From positions 1 through 6,043 of the forward strand of contig JBGSYJ010000286.1 in NCBI GenBank assembly GCA_041750915.1: DNA of 6,043 bases, read 5' to 3'. This DNA comes from JBGSYJ01 sp041750915. GTDB lineage: Bacteria; Acidobacteriota; Thermoanaerobaculia; Gp7-AA8. Made by a program: the position numbers and the translations under genes. Positions 1 through 5,745 of this stretch are shown here, in pieces (within the stretch, counting starts at the first letter, position 1; each line of letters starts with the position of its first letter). Under the pieces are notes generated by a model that had not been told where the DNA came from, did not search any database, and was given only the letters and a program-made list of their open reading frames with translations.

Positions 1-1
1 C

Positions 2-1258
2 GGGGAGGGATTGCCGCTGCTCGAGAGCGCCGCCCGGAAACTCGAAGCGTCCTACATCTCTCCTTTTCACGCCCACGCTCCGATGGAGCCGATGAACAGC
101 ATCGCGGATGTCCGTGATGGTCAATGCGAGATATGGTCGCCCACCCAGGCCCCGAACACGGTTCAGGAACAGGTCGCAACACTTCTGAAGATCTCGACCG
201 AGAAGGTGGTTGTGCACACGACCTTGATGGGGGGTGGGTTTGGAAGAAGACTGGGCGTCGACTATGCAGTCGAAGCAGCAGAGCTCTCCCAGGCGATCTC
301 GAAGCCTGTTCAGGTGGTCTGGAGCCGCGACGACGACTTCAAGCATGGGTATTTCCAGCCGGCATCGATCGAGGTGATGGGCGCGGGGCTGGATGCCGAA
401 GGCGGTCCGCTGCTTTTCACACACAAAAAGGTCTGCTCTCTTCACAATGCCCGCCGCCCGTTGACTGCCGAGCAGCGAACCGACCCTCAGCATCTGGCTG
501 CTGCCTCCTGGGGTGTATTCGATCATCCCTATGCATTTCCGTCGATCGAGACCTTCTACGTAGAAGTCGACGTTCCTGTCCCGATCGGCCCGTGGCGTTC
601 CGTCTACTCGCCGCCATCGGTCTTCGCCCGCGAGTCGTTCCTCGACGAGATGGCTGTAGCGACGGGTCGCGATCCCGTCGAGCTGAGACTTTCACTGCTC
701 CGCGCGGAGGAGAACATCGTCGAGCGCGGTCGCATGAAGATCGACCGCTCGAGGCTCGCGAAAGTGATCGAAGTGGTGCGTGACAAGTCAGGGTGGGGAT
801 CGAAACTTCCGAAAGGGAAGGGGAGAGGAATCGCGGCGAACACGTACCACGCGAATACGCACATCGCCCACGTTGCGGAAGTCGAGACGGGTAGCGATGG
901 CAGGATTCGCGTTACGAGGATTGTTGCCGCCGTCGACTGCGGCGTAGCGGTCAATCCGCTGGGGATCGAGGCGCAGGTAGAGAGCGGTGTCGTCTGGGCG
1001 CTCTCGATGGCGCTGAAGGGCTTCATGGAGTGGCGGAATGGTGCTCCGACGGTCGAGAACTTTCAGGACTACGACACACTCCGGCTGCGCGAGACTCCCA
1101 TCATTGAAACGTATATCGTTGCGAGCGAAGGGGACGCGCCCTACGGAATGGGGGAGCCGACGGTCTGTCCCGTCGTGCCCGCCGTTGCGAACGCGATATT
1201 CGCTGCAACCGGGCAGCGGCTCAGAAGGCTCCCATTCGCGCTCGAGGAGACGACGTGA
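2..1258 (+). CDS. Molybdopterin-binding large subunit of a xanthine dehydrogenase-family molybdenum hydroxylase, isoquinoline 1-oxidoreductase beta-like (5' end missing)
   Basis: The catalytic subunit of a molybdenum hydroxylase, which oxidises an aldehyde or N-heterocycle using water as oxygen source and passes electrons to a 2Fe-2S subunit. The frame is open to the left edge, so the true start lies upstream; about 418 C-terminal residues remain, whereas family members are usually 700 or more. Numbering from the TTG at 11, visible signatures are a glycine-rich cofactor loop GGGFGRR (74-80), SKPVQVVWSRDDDF (97-110), GPWRSVYSPPSVFARESFLDE (193-213, partly shown here), DCGVAVNP (309-316), and near the C terminus GMGEP (379-383), whose Glu382 matches the family's catalytic glutamate. 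The GGGFGRR loop and the PWRS segment favour the isoquinoline oxidoreductase (IorB) branch over true xanthine dehydrogenase; this is inference, and the substrate cannot be read from sequence. An iron-sulfur subunit gene may lie just upstream. The stop overlaps the start of the XdhC-like gene. Confidence 0.5.
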   Translation, partial: GEGLPLLESAARKLEASYISPFHAHAPMEPMNSIADVRDGQCEIWSPTQAPNTVQEQVATLLKISTEKVVVHTTLMGGGFGRRLGVDYAVEAAELSQAISKPVQVVWSRDDDFKHGYFQPASIEVMGAGLDAEGGPLLFTHKKVCSLHNARRPLTAEQRTDPQHLAAASWGVFDHPYAFPSIETFYVEVDVPVPIGPWRSVYSPPSVFARESFLDEMAVATGRDPVELRLSLLRAEENIVERGRMKIDRSRLAKVIEVVRDKSGWGSKLPKGKGRGIAANTYHANTHIAHVAEVETGSDGRIRVTRIVAAVDCGVAVNPLGIEAQVESGVVWALSMALKGFMEWRNGAPTVENFQDYDTLRLRETPIIETYIVASEGDAPYGMGEPTVCPVVPAVANAIFAATGQRLRRLPFALEETT

Positions 1259-2316
1259 TGGGGGACTTGGCAGAGATTGCTCAGCTCCTCCGGCAAACGG
1301 AAAGCGCTCGCGCCGTGCTGGTTACGCTCGTAAGGGTCGAGGGTACGAGCTACAGAAAGCCTGGTGCGAAGATGGTGGTGACGGAGGATGGTGTGGCAGC
1401 AGGCGCGATCAGCGGCGGCTGCCTCGAAAACGTACTTCGATCCCACGCGCTCGAGTCTCTGGATCGCTCCGCCCACGTCGTGTTGCTCGACACCACGAGC
1501 GACTCCGACCTGCTCTTCGGACACGGCCTCGGATGTCCAGGTAAACTTCAGTTTCTCGTCGAGCCGTTCCGCGTCGCGTCTCCTCCCGCGTCGCTCCAGG
1601 CTCATGAAGCGACTCGCGACGATCGCAAGACTCGGATCGTCGTAACGCTGCTGCCGAGCGATCGGGAGGAGCTTTGCACGCAGACGATGACCCGTGGAGA
1701 AGCAGAAGAGTCTGAGGACTTCGTTCTGCGGACAATGCGTCAGAACGGGCTTCAGGCTGTCGGAACCAGTTTCGTGGGGAATGGGAATCAATCCTACTTC
1801 GTCGAGATCGTCGAACCGCCGCTTCGTCTCCTTCTCATCGGATCGGGGCTCGATGTTCCTCCGTTCATTCGTGTTGCCGAGAGTGCCGGGCTCGAAGTGA
1901 CTCAGGTCGTGAAAATGTGGCCGGCAGCTTACGAAGGCCCCGGGCGCCTGCTCGTTGCGCCGCCCGAAGAGAGCGAAAACCTGCCGCTCGACGCGCGAAC
2001 GGCCGTTGTGGTGATGACTCACAACTATTTCGTCGATCTCGACTACCTCCGTGCACTGGTGCCGAGCTCGCTGGTATATCTGGGCGTAATTGGTTCCCGC
2101 GGCCGATACGAAAAACTGGTCGCCGATCTGAAGGCGGAGGGTATCGGCGCCGAGTCCGTCAATCGCCTCCGTGGCCCGGCCGGTCTCGACATCGGCGCCG
2201 AGACGCCTGCGCAGATCGCGTTGTCGATCGTGGCCGAGATCCAGGCGGTCGTTGCCGGTAGGCGATACCTGTCGAAGGAGACATTAAGCCTGGTCGACCG
2301 GAAGACGATGCATTGA
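1258..2316 (+). CDS. xdhC: XdhC/CoxI family molybdenum hydroxylase maturation factor
   Basis: XdhC-family proteins bind finished molybdenum cofactor, promote its sulfuration and help insert it into the apo-hydroxylase; they act in the cytoplasm and are not enzyme subunits. Counting from the alternative GTG at 1255, the N-terminal XdhC/CoxI domain shows GTSYRKPGAKMVV (30-42), GAISGGCLENV (50-60) and FGHGLGCPGKLQFLVEP (88-104). After a variable linker, the C-terminal Rossmann-like XdhC domain shows LLLIGSG (193-198), VVVMTHNYFVDLDYL (251-265), YLGVIGSRGRYEKL (275-288) and GLDIGAETPAQIALSIVAEI (310-329). The 352-353 residue length is normal for the two-domain form. I chose ATG 1258 because it overlaps the upstream TGA by one base and lies 8 bases after GAGGAG (1244-1249); GTG 1255 is an in-frame alternative adding one residue. 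The usual G-A-G-H of the Rossmann loop reads G-S-G-L-D here. Family assignment is secure; the exact partner is inferred from position. Confidence 0.5.
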   Translation: MGDLAEIAQLLRQTESARAVLVTLVRVEGTSYRKPGAKMVVTEDGVAAGAISGGCLENVLRSHALESLDRSAHVVLLDTTSDSDLLFGHGLGCPGKLQFLVEPFRVASPPASLQAHEATRDDRKTRIVVTLLPSDREELCTQTMTRGEAEESEDFVLRTMRQNGLQAVGTSFVGNGNQSYFVEIVEPPLRLLLIGSGLDVPPFIRVAESAGLEVTQVVKMWPAAYEGPGRLLVAPPEESENLPLDARTAVVVMTHNYFVDLDYLRALVPSSLVYLGVIGSRGRYEKLVADLKAEGIGAESVNRLRGPAGLDIGAETPAQIALSIVAEIQAVVAGRRYLSKETLSLVDRKTMH

Positions 2317-2879
2317 GCCGCCCGGTCTTTGGAATCGTCCTGGCGGCTGGTAGCTCGTCCCGGCTCGGTCAGCCAAAGCAACTCCTGCTGGCCGGGGGCA
2401 AACCTTTCGTCGCTGCGATTGTCGAGAAGCTTCAACTCGCAGGCGTCGATCGGGTGATCGTGGTCCTGGGTGCGAATGAGGAGGATGTTCGCAGCGCGCT
2501 GGACGGTCTCGACGTTGATCCGGTTCGCAATGGCCGGTGGGCGGAGGGGATGGGGACGAGCATCGCAGAAGGTGTTCGACACGCTGCGAGTTCGGGCTCC
2601 GGTGCCGTGATGATCGCCCTCACAGATCAACCCGACATCCGCACGGAGCACTATCGCGCGCTGCTCGCGAGCCATCTTGAAAGTGGAGAGACTGTTGCGA
2701 CCGGCTATCCGGAAGGCCCCGGCGTGCCTGCTGTTTTCCCACGTGACTGCTTCGGGGATCTGGAGCATCTGTCCGGAGATGCAGGCGCCCGGGAGATTCT
2801 TCGCCGGCATGCCGGCCGTCTCACGATCGTACCGAATGATGCCGCAACTCGTGATATCGACTCTCCAGCCGACCTCTGA
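2313..2879 (+). CDS. mocA: MocA-like molybdenum cofactor cytidylyltransferase (NTP transferase family)
   Basis: This enzyme is expected to transfer CMP from CTP onto molybdopterin-Mo, giving the cytosine dinucleotide cofactor used by many bacterial molybdenum hydroxylases. Its 188 residues match the roughly 190 of E. coli MocA. Visible motifs are the nucleotide-binding LAAGSSSRLGQPKQLL (10-25), NGRWAEGMGTS (73-83), the likely metal-binding aspartate in LTDQPD (103-108), GVPAVFP (137-143), GDAGAREIL (155-163) and the terminal DIDSPADL (181-188). The start is TTG 2313, overlapping the preceding TGA (TTGA); no ATG or GTG is available in frame just upstream, and this start puts the LAAG loop at residue 10, as is usual. 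The Shine-Dalgarno is weak (GGAAG about 8 bases upstream), so translation probably depends on coupling to the XdhC-like gene. A MobA (guanylyltransferase) role is less likely because the neighbours are hydroxylase genes; CTP preference is inferred. Confidence 0.5.
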   Translation: MSRPVFGIVLAAGSSSRLGQPKQLLLAGGKPFVAAIVEKLQLAGVDRVIVVLGANEEDVRSALDGLDVDPVRNGRWAEGMGTSIAEGVRHAASSGSGAVMIALTDQPDIRTEHYRALLASHLESGETVATGYPEGPGVPAVFPRDCFGDLEHLSGDAGAREILRRHAGRLTIVPNDAATRDIDSPADL

Positions 2880-2886
2880 AAATCGG

Positions 2887-2912
2887 GGAGTGCCTTCTTT
2901 CACGCGCACTCC
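2887..2912 (-). terminator. Possible weak terminator hairpin between convergent genes
   Basis: GGAGTGC (2887-2893) and GCACTCC (2906-2912) form a perfect 7-base-pair stem with a 12-base loop. It lies in the 41-base gap between the two convergent stop codons. Read on the minus strand the stem is followed, after CCGA, by TTTTC, so it could end the transcript of the small minus-strand gene. On the plus strand no T run follows. The long loop and interrupted T run make this a modest candidate. Confidence 0.5.
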
Positions 2913-2920
2913 ACGCAGCG

Positions 2921-3148
2921 CTACTTCTTCGAGGCCTTTCTCGACTGGCTCGAGTCTTCTTTCGTCTCGTTGGCTTTGCGGCTTACTCCCAGGGGTGGCG
3001 CCCCGGGGATGAAATTCGGAGAACCGGTCCCCTGTGCCTTCTCATGCTCCCGCATCGTCTTCTTGTGCTCGTCCTGAACGATGTCTTCGCCCTGCCGCTC
3101 TCGACCGGCCACCTTGTAGTGCCCGGGATTGACGTTGTTCTTGCTCAT
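2921..3148 (-). CDS. Small charged hypothetical protein (75 aa)
   Basis: I cannot assign a function. The protein is short, very rich in Lys, Glu, Gln, Ser and Arg, has no cysteine, no signal peptide and no hydrophobic segment, so it is probably a soluble and largely disordered cytoplasmic protein. The N-terminal third, with MSKNNVNPGHYKVAGRERQG (1-20) and then EDIVQDEHKKTMREHEKAQG (21-40), looks like the conserved part; the 'NNVNPxHYKxAGRERxGxD' style of start resembles small hypothetical proteins I recall from several soil bacteria, but this is memory and not a search. A second block GSPNFIPGAPPLG (42-54) is followed by a Lys/Ser-rich tail. The start is strongly supported: ATG 3146-3148 is preceded by AGGAGGGT four bases away. 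It is transcribed alone, with a terminator upstream (3253-3283) separating it from the protease gene and converging on the molybdenum operon. It is more credible than overlapping frames because of the ribosome binding site and coherent composition. Confidence 0.5.
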   Translation of the reverse strand: MSKNNVNPGHYKVAGRERQGEDIVQDEHKKTMREHEKAQGTGSPNFIPGAPPLGVSRKANETKEDSSQSRKASKK

Positions 3149-3150
3149 AG

Positions 3151-3158
3151 ACCCTCCT
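3151..3158 (-). promoter_or_regulatory. Strong Shine-Dalgarno sequence of the 75-aa gene
   Basis: On the minus strand AGGAGGGT ends immediately before CT-ATG; the AGGAGG core lies four bases from the start codon. It is the best ribosome binding site in the window and decides the start of the small gene, suggesting high translation. I see no convincing -35/-10 pair in the 94 bases between it and the terminator, although GATAGA just upstream could be a -10 element. Confidence 0.5.
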
Positions 3159-3252
3159 AATGCTTTTCAGATCTATCGCAAGAACCCTGCCGGAGCACGA
3201 TTGCAACCGACGGAAACAGGCATTCGCCTTCGCGGACAGTCGAGCATCACGA

Positions 3253-3283
3253 AAAACGGCGGGGAATGAATCCCCGCCGTTTT
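3253..3283 (-). terminator. Bidirectional-looking intrinsic terminator after the protease gene
   Basis: A perfect 13-base-pair stem (3253-3265 with 3271-3283) closes a 5-base loop, ATGAA. Its core CGGCGGGGA / TCCCCGCCG is GC-rich and its outer four pairs are A:T. On the minus strand the stem runs into TTTTTCG, 23 bases after the protease stop codon, so it very likely ends that transcript. On the plus strand the stem ends in TTTTC, so it could also block transcription from the other side. Confidence 0.5.
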
Positions 3284-3305
3284 CGCAAATCCAGATATCG
3301 CAATT

Positions 3306-5258
3306 TTAGAACGATACGTTGACATTGCTGGAGCATGTCGTCGTACCGGCGTGGCAGACCCTATACGTATACGATCCGCCTCCCTTGGCTCCGATATTGT
3401 CGGTGTGGAGACCGTCGTTCGCTGTCGTCGTAATCTTCACATTGTTGCGGAAGACGTCGACATCCGTAGTTGTAGCTCCACTCCAGACCAGGTCCGCTGT
3501 CTGAGTGCCTTTGACCTTGTAGCCCGTGACGTTCAGTGTGATGCCACCGGTAGAGCCCGTGGTGACAGTGACACTCTTCGAGGTGCTGCCTGTTGCGCTG
3601 TCATCGTCCGTAACCGTCAGGGTGACCGTGTAGGTGCCGCCTGCAGCATACGTCTTGGATGGGTTCGTGGCGGTACTCGTAGAGCCATCGCCAAAGTTCC
3701 AGCTTCGGCTCGCGATGGTGCCATCGGAATCGCTGCTGCCGTCCGTGAATTGCACGGTCAGACCCGAGGCGGAGAATGTAAAGTTCGCGGTCGGAGCGAC
3801 ATTCGCTCCCGAAGATCCGAGAATCGACGCGATGCTGTTGTAGTAGGCAGCGAAGGCGCCGTCGACCGTCGCATTGCGTACCGTGTCGCAATTGTCGTTT
3901 ACGTTCGTACCGCAGGCGCCGGAAAGTTGCCCGACGATCTGACCTGCGCCATTGACGACCGGCGAGCCGCTGCTGCCACCTTCGGTTGCGCCGACGATGT
4001 CTGTGCTGTAGATCCAATTTCCGCGCGGCCAGCTCGTGCACGTGCCCTTGCCGGTGTCGACGTCATGCTGAGAGTATGCCTGCGGTGCGCCACCGGGATG
4101 GCTGATCCGATAGAGCTTGGTCCCATTCGAGTTTGCCACTGGAGTCGAGGTCCAGCCGAGGAATGCAGCCCCTGAAGGAGCCGGCTGGCTGAGCTGGAGA
4201 AGTGTGTAATCGCTCGTTCGGTTCGTCGAGAGGATGGTAGAGCCCGTCGTGTTCTGCGTGCCGGGGTATGGACAGTTGCTCAACGACCCGCACGTGCTCG
4301 ATTCGTAGAAAAAGTAGGTCTCCAGGCCGCTCGCCTCGCCGTTCTTGCTGATGCAGTGATTTGCGGTGAGAAAATAGGGCGAGTTTGAACTATTGGCGAC
4401 CAGTCCGCCCGAACAGATATAGAGGTAGCGACCGGAAGGGAAGAGCATCGATGCTACAGCGTCCCTCGCTTGCGACACGGCACCAACATTCGCCACCGAG
4501 CATGCCGCGCCGACGACACAGTCTTCATTAAAGGGGCAGAATGCCGAAGCCGAGAGCTCGGACGGCGGGGCGATGCTGCGAGCGATCGCGAATTCGTCGG
4601 TCATGTAGCCGATGCCGGCAATCCGGAAACTCGGGGCGCCCGATGGCCCGGCGTGCAGTTGCACGATCACGTCCTCACCAGGAACCGTGTTCGTCCAGAA
4701 ATCGCCAGTACCGTTTGGGCCCTTGCCGCTGTATGGACCGAATGCAACACCGTCGAGCGTATAGACATACAGGGCTGCGCCTTCGGGAAGATCGAAGTCA
4801 GTGAAGTGAACGCGAAGTGCCGTCGCGTCCGAAGAATGAACTCGTGCGGTCCATGCGAAGCCGCCCCGTGATTCGCCCCGCACGGCTCCCAGGGCGTCAT
4901 GGAACTGCGTCCGATTTACGGAGAACATGCTGCGATCAAAGGTCATCGAAATGTCGAGATCTTTCACGACACCGACTTTCATCTTCATCTCGGCTGTATC
5001 ACCGCGAGAGACGCTCTCGCGCTCTTCCGGGGTAATCGCCACGTCCAGGGGAGATCCGATCGCTATGTCGACGATCGAGCTGTTCAGCCGCCGGTGAAGC
5101 TGTCCCATCTTCTGAAAATGTTCCGCGCGATCAAATCGTCTTTCCGCCGGCTGAAACTCCCGGGACGGAGGTTCGAATGCTTCCTGTGTCGCTGCTCCTG
5201 CTACTCCTGCCATGGCGAAAATCAACATCGACGACAATAATGGTTTCCAACGACTCAT
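3306..5258 (-). CDS. Exported trypsin-like (lysyl endopeptidase-type, S1) serine protease with PKD and FN3-like C-terminal domains
   Basis: A 650-residue secreted endopeptidase precursor. Residues 1-22 form a signal peptide (basic SRWK, hydrophobic core, AGA just before the cut). Residues about 24-235 are a propeptide-like region including a beta-rich stretch around VHFTDFDLPEGAALYVYTLDG (150-170). The catalytic domain, about 238-482, has His301 in YFLTANHC, Asp350 in SDYTLLQL and Ser430 in GGSSGSPV, an arrangement known from Achromobacter lysyl endopeptidase. Ten cysteines in this domain (241, 247, 253, 282, 302, 323, 329, 407, 449, 457) fit an oxidised extracellular fold; 282-302 likely forms the usual disulfide near the active-site histidine. 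A PKD domain follows (about 489-566, with WNFGDG at 520-525), then an FN3-like domain (about 573-650) with Cys635 and Cys642. These accessory domains probably bind polymer or protein surfaces and may be trimmed. Lysine specificity is not shown. ATG 5258 has AGGGAGA eight bases upstream. The gene is monocistronic, ended by the hairpin at 3253-3283. Confidence 0.5.
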   Translation of the reverse strand: MSRWKPLLSSMLIFAMAGVAGAATQEAFEPPSREFQPAERRFDRAEHFQKMGQLHRRLNSSIVDIAIGSPLDVAITPEERESVSRGDTAEMKMKVGVVKDLDISMTFDRSMFSVNRTQFHDALGAVRGESRGGFAWTARVHSSDATALRVHFTDFDLPEGAALYVYTLDGVAFGPYSGKGPNGTGDFWTNTVPGEDVIVQLHAGPSGAPSFRIAGIGYMTDEFAIARSIAPPSELSASAFCPFNEDCVVGAACSVANVGAVSQARDAVASMLFPSGRYLYICSGGLVANSSNSPYFLTANHCISKNGEASGLETYFFYESSTCGSLSNCPYPGTQNTTGSTILSTNRTSDYTLLQLSQPAPSGAAFLGWTSTPVANSNGTKLYRISHPGGAPQAYSQHDVDTGKGTCTSWPRGNWIYSTDIVGATEGGSSGSPVVNGAGQIVGQLSGACGTNVNDNCDTVRNATVDGAFAAYYNSIASILGSSGANVAPTANFTFSASGLTVQFTDGSSDSDGTIASRSWNFGDGSTSTATNPSKTYAAGGTYTVTLTVTDDDSATGSTSKSVTVTTGSTGGITLNVTGYKVKGTQTADLVWSGATTTDVDVFRNNVKITTTANDGLHTDNIGAKGGGSYTYRVCHAGTTTCSSNVNVSF

Positions 5259-5266
5259 CGGACAGA

Positions 5267-5273
5267 TCTCCCT
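5267..5273 (-). promoter_or_regulatory. Ribosome binding site of the protease gene
   Basis: On the minus strand AGGGAGA lies eight bases before ATG 5258 and supports that start, which is also the one that gives a complete signal peptide. No clear promoter can be assigned; TATATG-like and GAATAT-like AT-rich stretches at about 5353-5362 and 5292-5300 are possible -10 elements without good -35 partners. Confidence 0.5.
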
Positions 5274-5379
5274 GGGTTAGAGGTTAAGTGCGATATTCGA
5301 AGGACAGACGCATCCCGCGATTCGGGAAGTGCCGCGGCATGTCCTTCGACGAGTGCATATAGAATTTGCGAGACAGACG

Positions 5380-5523
5380 ATGGTAGCAGAGACTTCACAG
5401 TTTCGAATTGGATTGTTGACAGATTTCCGGCCACTGCGATTTTCGCGCCTGGCCGATTCGAAGAGCCTGCCAGCCCTGGTTGCCGTCGCGCTCGTTTTGT
5501 CCGCGTCGTGCTCAGTGAAGTAG
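5380..5523 (+). other. Doubtful small lipoprotein-like open frame (47 residues)
   Basis: From ATG 5380 this frame encodes 47 residues that end SLPALVAVALVLSASCSVK. The hydrophobic stretch followed by LSASC resembles a lipoprotein lipobox with only three residues after the cysteine, so the product would be almost nothing but signal sequence, preceded by an unusually long polar N-terminal part. The upstream ribosome binding site is weak (GAGA). It may be a decayed lipoprotein signal or pure chance; I would not annotate it as a gene without expression data. Confidence 0.5.
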
Positions 5524-5559
5524 CTGAAAGGATCGATGTCCTGATGCGTCAAGACGATG

Positions 5560-5582
5560 GCACCGTTCCGGACGCACGGTGC
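5560..5582. repeat. Inverted repeat, 7-bp arms
   Basis: GCACCGT (5560-5566) and ACGGTGC (5576-5582) are perfect inverted arms around a 9-base loop. It sits about 165 bases upstream of the serine hydrolase start and 15 bases from the next inverted repeat. It could be RNA secondary structure or a protein site; no T run follows on either strand. Confidence 0.5.
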
Positions 5583-5596
5583 TCGCGCGAAAAATG

Positions 5597-5614
5597 GGTG
5601 AAACCGTTTTCACC
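5597..5614 (-). terminator. Hairpin with minus-strand T run, terminator-like
   Basis: GGTGAAA (5597-5603) and TTTCACC (5608-5614) form a 7-base-pair stem with a 4-base loop. On the minus strand the stem is followed by CA and then five T residues (5594-5590), the layout of a short intrinsic terminator, yet no minus-strand gene lies upstream of it. It may end antisense transcription starting near the serine hydrolase promoter, or be an operator-like symmetric site. Confidence 0.5.
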
Positions 5615-5679
5615 GGGGCTTTGGCCATCGCCGATCTCGGGCGCTGCTCTACTTTGTTTGCTGTCTCGCCCCGACCAGA

Positions 5680-5696
5680 TCTGTTCCGTGAACAGA
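5680..5696. promoter_or_regulatory. Operator-like palindrome upstream of the serine hydrolase gene
   Basis: TCTGTTCCGTGAACAGA is a perfect inverted repeat with 7-base arms and a 3-base centre. It ends 49 bases before ATG 5746, and a TGATAT/GATATT stretch at 5703-5709 just downstream could be a -10 element, so the palindrome would cover the -35 region. That is the usual position for a repressor site. The -35 itself is poor. The regulator is unknown; the half-site GTTC/GAAC is shared by several regulator families and does not identify one. Confidence 0.5.
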
Positions 5697-5745
5697 ATTC
5701 CATGATATTTCTCGATTTGCATCGGACCACCGGCGGACGAGAGCG

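Larger units (their letters stand above)
5281..5745. other. Divergent intergenic region without a convincing gene
   Basis: These 465 bases separate the divergently transcribed protease and serine hydrolase genes and should hold both promoters. Short open frames exist on both strands but none has a good ribosome binding site or recognisable family; the best is a possible small lipoprotein-like frame on the plus strand at 5380-5523. A TTGACA hexamer occurs at 5416-5421 (plus strand), but the sequence 17 bases downstream (ATTTTC) is a poor -10. The region contains three inverted repeats, given separately. Confidence 0.5.

Noticed and set aside
1141..2022. Long minus-strand frame of 293 codons over the XdhC-like gene
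   Set aside because: It lies opposite a gene with clear family motifs, and its translation is rich in Arg, His and Ser without any recognisable domain; typical antisense frame of GC-rich DNA.
2043..2909. Minus-strand frame of 288 codons over the MocA-like gene
   Set aside because: It covers the clearly recognised nucleotidyltransferase and the end of the XdhC-like gene and shows no domain of its own.
3351..4175. Plus-strand frame of 274 codons opposite the protease
   Set aside because: Arg/Ala/Val-rich translation without motifs; it mirrors the PKD and catalytic region of the protease, whose domains are unmistakable.
5416..5444. TTGACA as a sigma-70 promoter
   Set aside because: The -35 hexamer is perfect, but the matching -10 position reads ATTTTC, and the next likely gene start is over 300 bases away.
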